64,000 bases of DNA from Corallochytrium limacisporum (Eukaryota; Opisthokonta). The notes beneath the pieces were generated by a model. It did no database searches and was not told where the DNA came from. It saw only the letters and a program-made list of their open reading frames with translations. The position numbers were made by a program, and so were the translations under genes. Below are positions 19,882 through 30,682 of this stretch, piece by piece. How positions within the stretch are numbered: position 1 is the first letter of the stretch; each line of letters begins with the position of its first letter. The stretch is taken from the NCBI GenBank assembly GCA_002811645.1, contig PDIP01000069.1:6199-70198 (forward strand), written 5' to 3'.

Positions 19882-20526
19882 AGTTCCACGTCTGTCTTAT
19901 CTCTTTCTTCACGCGACTACTTTCCATGCCATGGTGGTCTCCTTACTATTTCAGTGTCATGGATAATTTTAAAATAACTCTAGTGATACTCACAAAGCCT
20001 TAGGGCCTCGATCGTTTGTGCCGACATTAACACGTCGTAGCGGGTTTTCTTTATATTGTTCTTTTCCAAGGATATTTGTCTTTGACATAGGTGCGCATTG
20101 TTCGTGAAACAAACCCCAATGCCATAGACACACTAAACTCCTGCGATACCCCAAAACCCGGCTAAGTGAGACAGTGCCAGTCTGCAGTGCTTTATGAGTG
20201 GGAACGAAGCAATGCGCTCCGTCGCTCCTTCCCCCCTCCCTCCTTTCCTCGGTCCGTGCGCGGGTGGGCCCCGAACTTTAAGGCCGGTAGAAAAAAATCA
20301 GCGGCCGATAGAACAACACAAAGGCAAAATTCGGTGATAAGGGACTTTGACAAGGTGGAGACGCGACGTTGCCTCGCGTGGGCATTTAATTTGGTAACTG
20401 TGGGAGTATGGAATTGAGGATCGGACCAGATCTGCAGGAGGGGAGGAGGTCCCAAGAATCGTTTTTATTGTTTCCAGAGCATGGGATTGGCTGTGCTTGG
20501 ACTATTACGGGCGGGTCATCAGTGCC
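19882..20526. other. Intergenic between BTAF1 and TMEM19
   Basis: Holds the BTAF1 promoter and the TMEM19 3' flank. TTTATT at 20464-20469 reads AATAAA on the minus strand, about 60 bases after the TMEM19 stop, a likely poly(A) signal. ATTTTAAAAT near 19966 is a short AT palindrome. No gene seen. Confidence 0.5.
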
Positions 20527-21681
20527 CTATACAATGAACGAATGCTCGTCACTATTGCTTAGCATAATGGTAATGATGCCAAGCGGGAGCAGCACGGTGG
20601 TGAGTATGTTCATGACAATATTTACCAAGTCGTTTGTGAGGAAGTCCAGACCGGTGCTGTACTTGATGGGTTCGTGTTTGGATGGATCCCGGCGAAGTTG
20701 CTCCGCAGTGATGACCCGCCCGCGGATATCTATGATGGAGCGCTGAAAGATGGCACCAAGGACACTGTCTAACACTGAACCCATCAGACCGGCCAGGCTT
20801 GCAAAAATCAAAATAAACGAAAAATAATAGACCTGATTGTGAAAGAAGGAGTCCTTGGCGGGCACGGTACTGATCAAGTTGTATCCGTCGCGCTGTGGAG
20901 GATGGCTGTGGATGTACACCCAGTCGTGTTCACCGAATGCACTGGTCACAAGAGAAGTGATTGCGAATACCAGACCTATTGCAAATCCACCCCCGACAGA
21001 AGCCATGAGACCCTCAACCGACACAGCTCCGTTCACACCGCGGGGCACGTGCTCCAAGAACAATACATGCCACGGGTTCTTGCCCAGGGCAGAACCGATT
21101 TCGGACGCCCACGTATCTGCACATGCCGCAGACAGTGAGGCCAAGATACCTCCAAGGATTTGCCATGCGCTCACAGCCTGGGACGTCTTTGTCTGATACA
21201 CTGAGGGGAACGGCATGACATCCACCGTCCCAAAGTGAACCAGGCCGAGGAAGCTGAGCAGGGCAGCGGGGCCTCCATTGCACCAGACTTGCAGAGCGTT
21301 ACGTCCACCTTCGCTACCACTCGCCCGTTCTTCTTCAAACTGTGCCTTAATATCACTCTTCCACCGGGTCAGTCGACTACTGGAAAGGAAGAAGAACAGC
21401 AGTGCCAGGCTCCCAGAGTAACTGAAGGCACAGATCGGGAGCCCCACGCTGACCGCTGCAAGCAACCCGGTATTGTCTAGTGACTTACGCTTGATTGACC
21501 TTGTGATCATGAGCGTTAGCACTGCTGCTGTGTATAACAGGCGGTACCCAGAACCTGACGCCGCCCAGAACCGCGCTGTCCGTGATCGATCTAAAAACAG
21601 CACGAAGATTGTCATCCCCAAAAGGACAACAGAGGCTAATGTAGCACTTTTTTGTAGCAGCCCACTGTCTATTGAACTCAT
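20527..21681 (-). CDS. TMEM19: TMEM19 / DUF92 family membrane protein
   Basis: A 384-residue polytopic membrane protein. Conserved blocks of the TMEM19/DUF92 family are present: FFLSSSRLTRWKSDIKAQFEE after the second or third membrane segment, the central CADTWASEIGSALG (about residue 185), and VPRGVNGAVSVEGLMAS after it. About seven to eight hydrophobic stretches are visible. The plant and cyanobacterial relative VTE6 phosphorylates phytyl phosphate; the role of non-photosynthetic members is not settled, so a CTP- or isoprenoid-related kinase activity is only a suggestion. Start is the first ATG of the frame; a 9-bp inverted repeat lies about 155 bases upstream. Confidence 0.88.
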   Translation of the reverse strand: MSSIDSGLLQKSATLASVVLLGMTIFVLFLDRSRTARFWAASGSGYRLLYTAAVLTLMITRSIKRKSLDNTGLLAAVSVGLPICAFSYSGSLALLFFFLSSSRLTRWKSDIKAQFEEERASGSEGGRNALQVWCNGGPAALLSFLGLVHFGTVDVMPFPSVYQTKTSQAVSAWQILGGILASLSAACADTWASEIGSALGKNPWHVLFLEHVPRGVNGAVSVEGLMASVGGGFAIGLVFAITSLVTSAFGEHDWVYIHSHPPQRDGYNLISTVPAKDSFFHNQVYYFSFILIFASLAGLMGSVLDSVLGAIFQRSIIDIRGRVITAEQLRRDPSKHEPIKYSTGLDFLTNDLVNIVMNILTTVLLPLGIITIMLSNSDEHSFIV

Positions 21682-22480
21682 GTTTTGTAGGGTGTTCTAC
21701 ACTTGACTAAAAACGCACATCACACAAAGCTTTTAAGCATTCGCTAGCATGCTAATTCTCTTGCAAACACCCGGTGCCACCATGCTTAGTTCTTGAAATA
21801 GCCCGTGCGGTTCTCCTCAAGTCCCTACGTGGTATTGATTCGTAGGCCACAATCTACGAATCGGATCCATCAAATTACGGTGAATCCGGGGAGGGGGCAG
21901 CGTTGCAAAGCTTAGGCTCTTCGCAATATGCTCTGCTGATCGATCGATTCACACATTATTTCGCACTTCGAAACCCCCCTCAATTCCGCTGGTTCACTCA
22001 TTACTACTTTAATGGACTTCAAAGTTCCCATTCAACACATTTGCTACCGCAACACAAGGTTCCCGGGACCCGCCCTTCTCGACAGAGCCTTACTGGGGAG
22101 AGGGGTCCTGTGCGCGTTCGGATGTCGAGCTGATGGATGGGGGAAGGGTTGATCATCGGCAGCTATTAGTGACTGAGAGTTCACGCGAACAGAAGGATCA
22201 TGCCAGCCGAACTACTTGTGCACGTACGAGCATCTTCATCGAGAAATAGCAGGTCTTAGAAATAGTTCGAAGGAATGCAAAAGCAACAAACAAGCAACCG
22301 TACTGCAAACGATAGGAAAGATAGCAGCCTTTCGGGACATTCTCGCAGACAACCCTTAAAACAACGAGATTTTGTTGGCGTCACGTAAGAGGTACTCTTC
22401 GATACTTGAATGGTGATTTGACCGCTTGTTATCTATTAGTGAGACTTATGCTATGTACATTATCTGCAATGATTGGTGAT
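21682..22480. other. Intergenic between TMEM19 and SETD2
   Basis: TMEM19 promoter plus SETD2 3' flank. Besides the inverted repeat at 21837-21862, nothing recognisable is seen; short frames here extend antisense into SETD2 and are not genes. Confidence 0.45.
21837..21862. promoter_or_regulatory. 9-bp perfect inverted repeat upstream of TMEM19
   Basis: GATTCGTAG (21837-21845) and CTACGAATC (21854-21862) are exact complements around an 8-base spacer, about 155 bases upstream of the TMEM19 ATG. Confidence 0.5.
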
Positions 22481-25468
22481 TTAGCGACGCTTCGGTACAT
22501 ACACTTCACCAAACTTGGCCATGTAGTCTGTGATGAACTTGTGCACATTACCCTTGTGCTTGGCCTCGAATCCCCAGGAGTGCTTGTACTCACGATCTGC
22601 GCTGGCTTTACTCTCCGCCTTTTTGTGCTCCTTGAGCACGATCATATGCGTCATTTTGCGCGCGAGGAATTTGAAGTCCTCCTTAGACTCAATTCGTCCA
22701 GTTATACATGTTTCCTTGCGGTATTTCGACAGGTAGCGAATGACTTCCTGCGACACTGACTCTTTAAACTTGCCGGCACGGGGTTCAGAGCTGAGGAGAC
22801 GTCTGACAGCATCTTCGTCGCCGCCCCCGCCGCTGACTCCACCACCACCACTGCTCCGGGACTTAGATACCTCCTTTGACAACGATGACAATCTGCCGCC
22901 ACCCCCATTCTGCTGCTTTGACGAGGTTCCGGCCGTGAGCACGGCGTAGCCGTACTCCCGCGACTTGCCACCACCACCACCACCACTCATAGATCGTCGT
23001 TTGCGTCGCTTGGCATCTGGCAGCCGTTGATCGGCATCAGGATCTTGAATGGGCTGTCCTTGTGCCTGTCGGAGGACTCTGGTTGGATCAATGACGAAAG
23101 CACGCTTTTTGCGCTCCTCTTCATCCTCTTCGTCAGCGTAGTCCATTCGTCCGTGCCCTGAGGCCAGCTGCTGTGATGCTATTGTTGACGGGTGATGGTA
23201 AGCCCCACCTCCACGACGATCCTTATCTCTGTCTCTGCTACGATCGTGATCTCTGCGGTCATCCCTGCTGCGGTCACGGTCCCTGCCACCATTACCATTG
23301 TGCGGTCGGTTCCATGACGTTTCGCGTGTGTCTGGGTTCCAATAGTACGGCCGTCCGTCGGCGTCGTGTGCAACTTGCCAAGGCTCAGGCAAGGGACTGT
23401 CGTCCCTACTTCTTTCCCTGCCACGTTCTCGGTCTCGATCCCTGTCACGGTCTCGGTCCCGAATGTCCTCAGACATCGGGGACCGTCCATCGCCACCACC
23501 CCCGCTCTTGCGCGACGCTCCAGGGCTACTGCGTTCGCCGTCGCGATCCCCGCCGCTCCGGAAATTGTCGCGGCCACGACTGTCCGAACGGTCTGTGAAA
23601 TTACCGGCATTGCGGTCCAGCGGTATTTCATCATCCTCTTCCTCTTCCCCGTCCACATCCATAGAATCATCGACTTTGGTTTTCTTCGGAATCCGGAATT
23701 CCTGTGTCAGTTTCTCCCATTTTTCATAGAGAGTGCGAGCAGTGTCACGCAGATTCTCTATTGTATCTTCCTGCTTTTCGTGATCCCCTTTGGAAGTCAA
23801 TGTATCTTCTACTGCTCGGGCAGTCTCCTCTTCTTTCTTGATCTTTTCACTCGCAGGGATCATCTGGCCATTCTTATCGAGGATCTTGGCAATGCAACCC
23901 ACTACTTTGTATAGATTAGTCGACGTCACAATGTTGCGATTCGGAAACACCATTTTGTTGAGGACCTTCAACATGTACAGGTAGAAAGCAATGTCGTCCG
24001 GTACCACGGGCAGGACATCGTCCTCTTCAAGGTCCTCGTCATCCTCTTCCTTCGCCTCAGTCTTCGGTTCAGTCCCTGAAGCAGACTCATCCTTGAGGTC
24101 ATCCTTGGAGCCACCAGCAGATGCAGTGGTACCGCTGGTAGTAGCAGCATGGGACTCCACCATCTTCAATTCCCCTTCCATGTTGCTCAGCCAAATGGCC
24201 AGAGTGGTCAAAGCCTGCTTAGTCTTGAAGAACTCAAACATGAGCGATTCGGCCAGGCTCGGACTGATTCCTGACGTGTTCAAGGGGTCTTCTGCTCCAT
24301 CTGATGCTCCATCCTGTTCTTGGTCTTCTTCTCGCGTTCCGAGTTCTTCACTATCACTATCTTCATCATCGTCCGCAATGACCGACTTCTTCTGTGTTTT
24401 TGACTTAGATGATGCTGACATGGTACCCTCTGTCTTGTGCGCTCCTCCATTCCGATCACTGCCCGTATGCATGGCATCCAGAGTGTTCTCCAAAATGGGG
24501 AGCAGAGTGCTCAGTTCATCCGCCAGAGTTGTCTGGCACAGCAGACGCGCAAACCTTTGCATATTCTCTTTGGTACTGATGGCATGACTCTCATTCACAA
24601 TCTGTGCAATTTTGTCATCGAATGGCAGCAGCTCATACTCGCCTTGGTACTTCCGACCACCCCGCGACCCCACACCAGTTTTTGTGCGAATACCACCGAC
24701 CTCTTTGGTCTCTTCGCCGCCAATAATTCCTCTACAGTTACTGCTTCCACAGTAGCACTTCTGGGCTTCACTGCCATAGCGCTCAAATTGGTAGTCGAAG
24801 CAAAGTTCGTCGCCGTTCTTCACAGTTCGCGTAGTGAAGAGGCCGATACGGAGCCGTCCATTCACCATCCACTTCTGAGTCACTGCGTTGGGGTCGCAGG
24901 AATGATTCAAGAAGCGGGCGGTACCACCCTTCTTTGTTGCATCAATGATTTGTTCGTTGTTCAAAGTCATGAAATAGAAATGCGGCAATTGTTCCTCGTG
25001 GTATTTCAGCACGCGCTTCTGGAATTCTAGGTGGTCAATCACTTCACCCACGTACTCGAGAATGAACGCGTTCGCATCCAGATCTTCGCGGGTTACCAGA
25101 CCCATGCCCTTCTTTTCCGTTTGTATGACTTCCGTGTTGGCGTATTCTTTGCGTTGGAATCGTTGATTGCGGCAGTGCTTGCCCAGGGGACATGACTCCG
25201 GGTCACATTCGATAAACATATGGCGATTCAGACATAGTTCCCCACAGTGGTCTTCTGGATCTCCTGTGTACGTACATTCGCAGACCAATGTCTCGTTCTT
25301 CTTCTTTTTCTTCCTTGTAGCAGACTTCTTGTCCTTGGGTTTGAGGTAGATGTTCCCATCGATTTCAGCAAAAGCTACTGTTCCCAATCGGTTCTCACCT
25401 ATAACCTTTCCATTGCCACTGTCGCCATCGTAGGCGCGTGCTAGCGCAGCCTTTTCTATTGATGGCAT
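22481..25468 (-). CDS. SETD2: Histone H3 lysine-36 methyltransferase SETD2/Set2
   Basis: A 995-residue protein with the full Set2 domain order. AWS zinc cluster is at about 60-105 (CTYTGDPEDHCGELCLNR, CPLGKHCRNQRFQ). The SET domain is at about 110-235, with GMGLV, ARFLNHSCDPN and GDELCFDY. Post-SET CYCGSSNCRG is at about 240. A WW domain is at about 691-720 (LPEPWQVAHDADGRPYYWN). A C-terminal SRI domain (about 905-990) binds the phosphorylated RNA polymerase II tail. The middle holds acidic linkers and an Arg-Asp repeat region (about 23380-23480). It trimethylates H3K36 during transcription elongation. SAM-binding and catalytic motifs look intact. A WW domain close to the SRI is typical of animal and fungal Set2. 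No intron. Confidence 0.96.
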   Translation of the reverse strand: MPSIEKAALARAYDGDSGNGKVIGENRLGTVAFAEIDGNIYLKPKDKKSATRKKKKKNETLVCECTYTGDPEDHCGELCLNRHMFIECDPESCPLGKHCRNQRFQRKEYANTEVIQTEKKGMGLVTREDLDANAFILEYVGEVIDHLEFQKRVLKYHEEQLPHFYFMTLNNEQIIDATKKGGTARFLNHSCDPNAVTQKWMVNGRLRIGLFTTRTVKNGDELCFDYQFERYGSEAQKCYCGSSNCRGIIGGEETKEVGGIRTKTGVGSRGGRKYQGEYELLPFDDKIAQIVNESHAISTKENMQRFARLLCQTTLADELSTLLPILENTLDAMHTGSDRNGGAHKTEGTMSASSKSKTQKKSVIADDDEDSDSEELGTREEDQEQDGASDGAEDPLNTSGISPSLAESLMFEFFKTKQALTTLAIWLSNMEGELKMVESHAATTSGTTASAGGSKDDLKDESASGTEPKTEAKEEDDEDLEEDDVLPVVPDDIAFYLYMLKVLNKMVFPNRNIVTSTNLYKVVGCIAKILDKNGQMIPASEKIKKEEETARAVEDTLTSKGDHEKQEDTIENLRDTARTLYEKWEKLTQEFRIPKKTKVDDSMDVDGEEEEDDEIPLDRNAGNFTDRSDSRGRDNFRSGGDRDGERSSPGASRKSGGGGDGRSPMSEDIRDRDRDRDRDRERGRERSRDDSPLPEPWQVAHDADGRPYYWNPDTRETSWNRPHNGNGGRDRDRSRDDRRDHDRSRDRDKDRRGGGAYHHPSTIASQQLASGHGRMDYADEEDEEERKKRAFVIDPTRVLRQAQGQPIQDPDADQRLPDAKRRKRRSMSGGGGGGKSREYGYAVLTAGTSSKQQNGGGGRLSSLSKEVSKSRSSGGGGVSGGGGDEDAVRRLLSSEPRAGKFKESVSQEVIRYLSKYRKETCITGRIESKEDFKFLARKMTHMIVLKEHKKAESKASADREYKHSWGFEAKHKGNVHKFITDYMAKFGEVYVPKRR

Positions 25469-26845
25469 GATCGGACAGTTTTATATCTTGCGTCTATTCT
25501 TTACCTATCTCATCATCATAGACCCCAGTTTTGTGATCCTCACATTTTGCAGCACAACCTGTCTGCAGAATTCCGGAACGAAGTATCTTCCTCCATAGAC
25601 ATCGTCCATGCTCTTGATCTGTATTCAGTGTATGACAGTTTCAAATAACTACCACTATAAAGTTACATCACATACCATTCCAGGGCAATACACACTAAAA
25701 TTTGGAAACCATGAGTGACCGACACTAAACCAAGGCAAACGGAGACAAAATCGATTATACCACTCAGTTCCCCCAGTGGTTATCTTTCCAACAAACCGAA
25801 GGAGGGACGACGGGTGCTGGCGCTGCAATAGGCAGGCATGTGAATTTGTGACCACTCGGATAGTTCTCCTGCTATTGGCGCTGGAAAATGCTTCCCAACT
25901 CCCGTCCCTCTCCGGGCTCTCGCACTGTTTCATCCGGCAGCCAGCAGCCAGTGGAATGAAAGCCAGGAGAAAAAAAAGGCGCGACGCGGAGGAACGGGGG
26001 CAAGAACGGAAAGAGAGGGAAACGAAATTCACCAAGAGTTGGGCGACACTCGGAGTACCTTGTGTGGCAAGTGAAACCGGCGGGGGAACGGGGGAACAGG
26101 AAGGGAGGCCGACAAGCGAAACCGCAGGGAAGGTTCCAAAGGGTCGGTGGAGGCCGGATAGGACCATGATGTCAACAGTGATGCTATTGCTTAGCACGCT
26201 GAGAGGCAATAGAAGGACCCATTTTTCTTGATAGGAATTGCTTGTATTGAAGAAAAAGTAGTAAAATTCGTGCTCAAAGGATGGATTTCAAAGATGTACA
26301 AACGTTCACGTCACACACAGTCACAAAGGAAGAGGGCCACTACTCTGTGATGCTGATTGGTTCTCTCCAAAAGCAGCAGATGCCCTCCTCTCTCAACATC
26401 TTCAGGAAGAGGCTCCATACGGTCCACAACAGACGTGGTAATATTTCTAACCACGATGACGCTGGCGGGCATCATCCTTGGCAATTGGTACAGTCTGTAC
26501 AGATTCATCCGGACGCACTCTCTTGGTTGGCGGCCAGAGTGATTCTCGGCTGGTCCTATCCTGGCATTGTTGATGCAGTATGTTTTCTCCAAGCGTAGTT
26601 CAAGTCTGATGCTTTGGTTGTCCATCGGTGTGTGAAACTATGTTGTGCTCAATCAGGTTGTTCCATCTTCTCGTCAGTCCTTAGATAGTTTGCAAGATTT
26701 AAAATGGTAAATGGAGTTTGTGCAACTACTAAATTTGCACACCCCAGTGCTAAACATCAGGTTGAAGTTAATGACAAAAGAAAAGTATAGGTTGATCCGG
26801 TTGTTTGAACTGACATGGTAGAGATGATGATGTAAATGTTCTTCT
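25469..26845. other. Intergenic between SETD2 and eIF4G
   Basis: SETD2 promoter and eIF4G 3' flank. A perfect 7-bp stem, TGTGCAA/TTGCACA (26719-26741), lies about 105 bases past the eIF4G stop. A minus-strand open frame at 25655-26209 lacks any recognisable domain and I do not call it. Confidence 0.45.
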
Positions 26846-29800
26846 TTAAGCTTCAGGTTGATACCACCACTGGCATTTGTAGCGTTCCATGTCCGACTTG
26901 GCCTTGTTCTCATTGCCATCCTCTTTGAAATCCTTGGGAGACAGACCGGCCTCGGTCATCAGGCCGCGAGCCTTGTCACCATCAGTCTCGGACTTGATGT
27001 GATTCAGCACAGCAGCAATGAGAGACATGGCCCGGTCAGCGGCAATGAGTTCGCTGCAAGCGTCTTTGAGCCAATTCAGGCCCAGCAGACCGGTGATGGC
27101 GGGCTTGCTCACAAACGGTGCCACGTACTGCGGAACCTGAGGGTAGTCAATCTCATCGTAGATGTCCTCAGAGTTGAGAATGTCCTCAATGCCGGCCTGG
27201 TAACCATCCTTTGCAATCACATCATCACGCAAAAAGTCTGTCAACAGACTGCTCAGCATAGGAATGTTCTTGGGGCGGTTAAACGTGTTCGACACCAGAA
27301 GGGTGATTGCGAACGGGAAGGCCTCGGGATTGATCTTAAGTTCATCAACGCACAGTTTGGCCTCCTTGTAGTCCTTGTTCATCTCGTACTCGGCCACAAT
27401 GCCATTAAGCTTCCGGCTCAGTTCCTGATCAGTGTAGCTCTTATAGTCACCGCCAGCGTCGCTGCCATCGTCGCCTAATCCACCGGTTGGGGTGCTCGCA
27501 CCACTAGCCCCGGCCGAGCCGCCTTTAACTGCCTGTGCAGCGCTAGCGGCCTTGCCAAAGGCTGGGCGGTTGGGCAACTGGCGTGGCAGCTGTGGAGTGG
27601 AGCCCGGAGACTGCTTCGGGGTGGAATCCTTCGAGTCCTTGCCGGCAAACCATGACTTCTTTGGTCCTAAAGTCATGCCTTCGACCTGCACTGAACCCTG
27701 GGTGCGGTTGCGAGGACCGCCAGGTGGGGGCATCTTGAAGTTGCCCCGGCCACCACCGCCGCCAGCGTTAAAGCGGCTCGAAGATCCTTGGCGAATGAGA
27801 CGCTGCGTTTCTTGCTGCTCTGCCTGGTGGTCTGCCATGGCCTGTTTGTGTACCTCAGCAATTGTGGCGGGACCGTACTCCTCACGGCGCGCGGTCCAGT
27901 TGTTCTGACGCATTTCAATGACATCCTTGAGCATGAAACGCATACGGGCGCGCAGACGCTTATCACTGCTCAGATCTGTCATCTGCTTGAAATAGTGTTC
28001 CATTTTGGGCTTCTCGCCATCGAGCTTGTCGACGATCGGACCGACTGTAGACATGAGCTTGCACAAACATTCAATGCGTTCCTCATCGTAGAGCTCTTCG
28101 CTCTCTTCATCGTTCGGCTTCAGGAGACTAGAGAAGCAGACGTGCATGACATTGGTGGCCAGCATCTGCAGCTTGTACAGCTCACCAATGAGACGCATCA
28201 GACCAATCAGACGGCGCTTCAACTTTCGGTTGTACTCCATCTTCTTGATCTTCTCTTCGCCCTGAGGAGTCTCGCGAATCTCCTTGTCTGAGATCAGATT
28301 GTTCTCGGCAAAGAACTCTTCTTGGCACTTGTTCAGCAGCTGACGACGGAAGGACAGTTCCTGGACCTTAGGTTTCTCGGCAGCACCGCCGTCACCCGCA
28401 GCGGCACTCTCGCCGGTTGCACCACCCTCACTCCCTTCTTTGCCCGCCTCACTACCACCTACTTCCTCGCGCACTTCAATCTTCTTCGCGAGCAGCTGGC
28501 ACAGCTGAGCGTACATTTGACTAAAGTTGGGCTCATCCAGAGCCTTATCCAGGATCAGGGTAATAAACTCGTTCAATCGGTACTCAGAGTTGATCTCTAA
28601 CAGCAACATATCGCGGCTGAGCTTGTCGAACTTCTCGAGCGTTAACTTGTTCAGAATGGCCTTTGCCTTGCGGAAGATGACCTCGTCCTGCGATTCGGCA
28701 CTGTCATCCTTCGGTCCCCGCTGGATCTTATAGCCAGTGGCACTAGGTTTGAGCACCTCCTTAGGTCCTTGGTTGTAGCGGTTGGACTTGCCACCGCGTC
28801 CAGCCATTCGACCAGTGCCCTTCCACTGTGCAGAGCCGCGACCGCCCTGGTTGACAAAGTTGGGCAGGAAGTTGGCACCAGAACCGCCGCGCTTGGGACC
28901 ACCGTGTCCCTTGTGGGAGTCCCCACCGACAGATTCGTAGCGGATGCCCAGGTTAAGTTGAGGAGGGCGGTAGTTACAGATGCGCTTGAACTGCATCAGC
29001 CATTCGATGGAGTACTTCTTGGGACCGTCGGTGTGATCGGGACGCCACATGTCGCTGTCTTCTGGGTAGATGAGCACAGCGGGTTCCTCTTCTTCATCCT
29101 CCTCGTCCTCGACTTCTTCACCATCTTCGGCTTCATCGACTTCGTAACCCTCGCCAGAAGCAAGAGCCTCTTCGGTCGGCGGCTCAGTGGAAGTAACTTC
29201 CTCTATGTCCGTAGCCTTGGAGTCAAGAACACCATCCAATGTATCCTTGGACACAGTGTCGACTGCAGTGGCACCATTCACCTTGGGCTCGCCTTCAACC
29301 TCAGTGGAGGCCTTCTCCGTGACGGTAAGATCGTCCGTAGACTCCGTTACGGTGACCTCGGGAGTAGCCGCAGTAGCGGGTGCATCCTTGCGCTGGTAGC
29401 TCACAGCCTCTCCAGTCGGCTTCTTGATAGTCAGCGGACGCGGCTTGTCATCCTCGCCTTCCTTGCCGGAGCTTGGGTACGGCTTGCGCACTGTAACTGG
29501 GACAGCGGCAGGGCCAGCAGAAGCAGGCGTGGGCTTAGTGGTGGCTTTTGCTTCCGTGGCCTTTGGCTCGGGTTTTTCCGCAGGCTTCTCTGCTGCCTTT
29601 TCCACAGGCTTCTCTGCCGGCTTTTCTACGGGCTTCTCAGCAGGTTTTTCCGTGGATTTCTCTGCAGGCTTCTCCTCACTCTTCTCAGCGACACTGGTGC
29701 TGGAAGTTGTTCCGCTAGCTTTCTTGCTCTCGTCGATCTTGACCTCCTCACCGGTAGGCTTAGTGATCTTCAGAATCTTCTTCTCGCGCGGCTTTGGGGG

Positions 29801-30682
29801 ACCGGATGCGGACATAGAGGAAGTGCGGCTGCGGCTCGCCGGTCCTGCAGGAGAGACGTTGCCACTACCATCACCACTGATAGAGCCGGGCACAGAACCT
29901 GGGGTGCCCTGCTGGCTGCCCATGGGTGGGCGCTGGCCAAAGCCAGGCATTCCGACTCCGGGCATACCATAGGTCGGGTAGTAGGCCATGTTTGCATTGA
30001 AGCCACGGCCAGCGCCTTGGGGATAGCCCTGCTGTGGGAAGTAGGGACGACCCGCGCCCTGGGGACCAGGCATTGTGGGACGTGGCATGTCTGCACCGGT
30101 AGCACCGCCCTGACCGAAGGATCCACCCTGGCTGCCCTGGCTGCCGGGCTGGGACTGAGGTCCACTTTGGGCACCACCTGGAGCACCGCGGGGCATGCCA
30201 TAGGCACCCTGCGGCATCATATTGTATTGACCATACTGTCCAGGCTGCATGTATTGTGCTGGATTGTAGCCCATCTGCGCCGCTGCTGCCGCTGCCGCCT
30301 GTTGGGATGGATACGGAGGACGGAAGCTACCTTGACCACCAGGACCACCGCCACGGCCGCCACCGCGTCCCATGTGACCTCCGCGGCCACGGCTACCGGA
30401 ACCTTGTTGTCCGCCGCCCTGTTGCATGTTTGCGTAGTAGGGGACCGCTTGGTTGGCACCACCGCCCTGCTGAGGTTGCTGTCCACTCTGCTGGGGGACC
30501 TGCTGGTTACCGCCGGTACCCGGCATGGACATCTGCTGCTGTTGAGGAACCTGTTGCTGACTACGAGAACCGCCCTGGCCGCCCTTGCCTCCGCGGTGGC
30601 CGCCACTACCGCTGAAGTCCTTGCTGCCGCGAGGCTTACCGCCGCCCTGACTAGGCTTTGCCTGAGCGCCCTGACCAGACAT
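26846..30682 (-). CDS. EIF4G1: Translation initiation factor eIF4G
   Basis: A 1278-residue scaffold of the cap-binding complex eIF4F. Residues 1-310 are Gly/Gln/Pro-rich (PQQ, GGG, RGG-like runs). About 330-380 is a Lys-Pro-Ala-Glu repeat. YSIEWLM near 557 fits the YxxxxL-hydrophobic eIF4E-binding motif. The MIF4G HEAT domain (about 665-925) starts IFRKAKAILNKLTLEKFDKLS and should bind eIF4A and RNA. An MA3 domain (about 1080-1210) begins SYTDQELSRKLNGIV. The protein stops soon after MA3, so the C-terminal W2/eIF4A-Mnk domain of animal eIF4G is absent. Because of its Gly/Pro/Ala/Lys-rich composition, the antisense strand is open for over 600 codons, which is not a gene. The upstream region is full of hairpins. 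Confidence 0.95.
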   Translation of the reverse strand: MSGQGAQAKPSQGGGKPRGSKDFSGSGGHRGGKGGQGGSRSQQQVPQQQQMSMPGTGGNQQVPQQSGQQPQQGGGANQAVPYYANMQQGGGQQGSGSRGRGGHMGRGGGRGGGPGGQGSFRPPYPSQQAAAAAAAQMGYNPAQYMQPGQYGQYNMMPQGAYGMPRGAPGGAQSGPQSQPGSQGSQGGSFGQGGATGADMPRPTMPGPQGAGRPYFPQQGYPQGAGRGFNANMAYYPTYGMPGVGMPGFGQRPPMGSQQGTPGSVPGSISGDGSGNVSPAGPASRSRTSSMSASGPPKPREKKILKITKPTGEEVKIDESKKASGTTSSTSVAEKSEEKPAEKSTEKPAEKPVEKPAEKPVEKAAEKPAEKPEPKATEAKATTKPTPASAGPAAVPVTVRKPYPSSGKEGEDDKPRPLTIKKPTGEAVSYQRKDAPATAATPEVTVTESTDDLTVTEKASTEVEGEPKVNGATAVDTVSKDTLDGVLDSKATDIEEVTSTEPPTEEALASGEGYEVDEAEDGEEVEDEEDEEEEPAVLIYPEDSDMWRPDHTDGPKKYSIEWLMQFKRICNYRPPQLNLGIRYESVGGDSHKGHGGPKRGGSGANFLPNFVNQGGRGSAQWKGTGRMAGRGGKSNRYNQGPKEVLKPSATGYKIQRGPKDDSAESQDEVIFRKAKAILNKLTLEKFDKLSRDMLLLEINSEYRLNEFITLILDKALDEPNFSQMYAQLCQLLAKKIEVREEVGGSEAGKEGSEGGATGESAAAGDGGAAEKPKVQELSFRRQLLNKCQEEFFAENNLISDKEIRETPQGEEKIKKMEYNRKLKRRLIGLMRLIGELYKLQMLATNVMHVCFSSLLKPNDEESEELYDEERIECLCKLMSTVGPIVDKLDGEKPKMEHYFKQMTDLSSDKRLRARMRFMLKDVIEMRQNNWTARREEYGPATIAEVHKQAMADHQAEQQETQRLIRQGSSSRFNAGGGGGRGNFKMPPPGGPRNRTQGSVQVEGMTLGPKKSWFAGKDSKDSTPKQSPGSTPQLPRQLPNRPAFGKAASAAQAVKGGSAGASGASTPTGGLGDDGSDAGGDYKSYTDQELSRKLNGIVAEYEMNKDYKEAKLCVDELKINPEAFPFAITLLVSNTFNRPKNIPMLSSLLTDFLRDDVIAKDGYQAGIEDILNSEDIYDEIDYPQVPQYVAPFVSKPAITGLLGLNWLKDACSELIAADRAMSLIAAVLNHIKSETDGDKARGLMTEAGLSPKDFKEDGNENKAKSDMERYKCQWWYQPEA
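29575..29685 (-). repeat. KPAEKP-type tandem repeat within eIF4G
   Basis: Imperfect 12-15-base units encode alternating KPAEKP/KPVEKP/KSTEKP hexapeptide-like repeats in the eIF4G linker. Probably disordered and variable in length between strains. Confidence 0.7.

Noticed and set aside
25655-26209. 184-codon minus-strand open frame between SETD2 and eIF4G
   Set aside because: No domain or conserved motif, composition rich in Ser/Leu/Pro as in random GC-moderate sequence, and no supporting signals.
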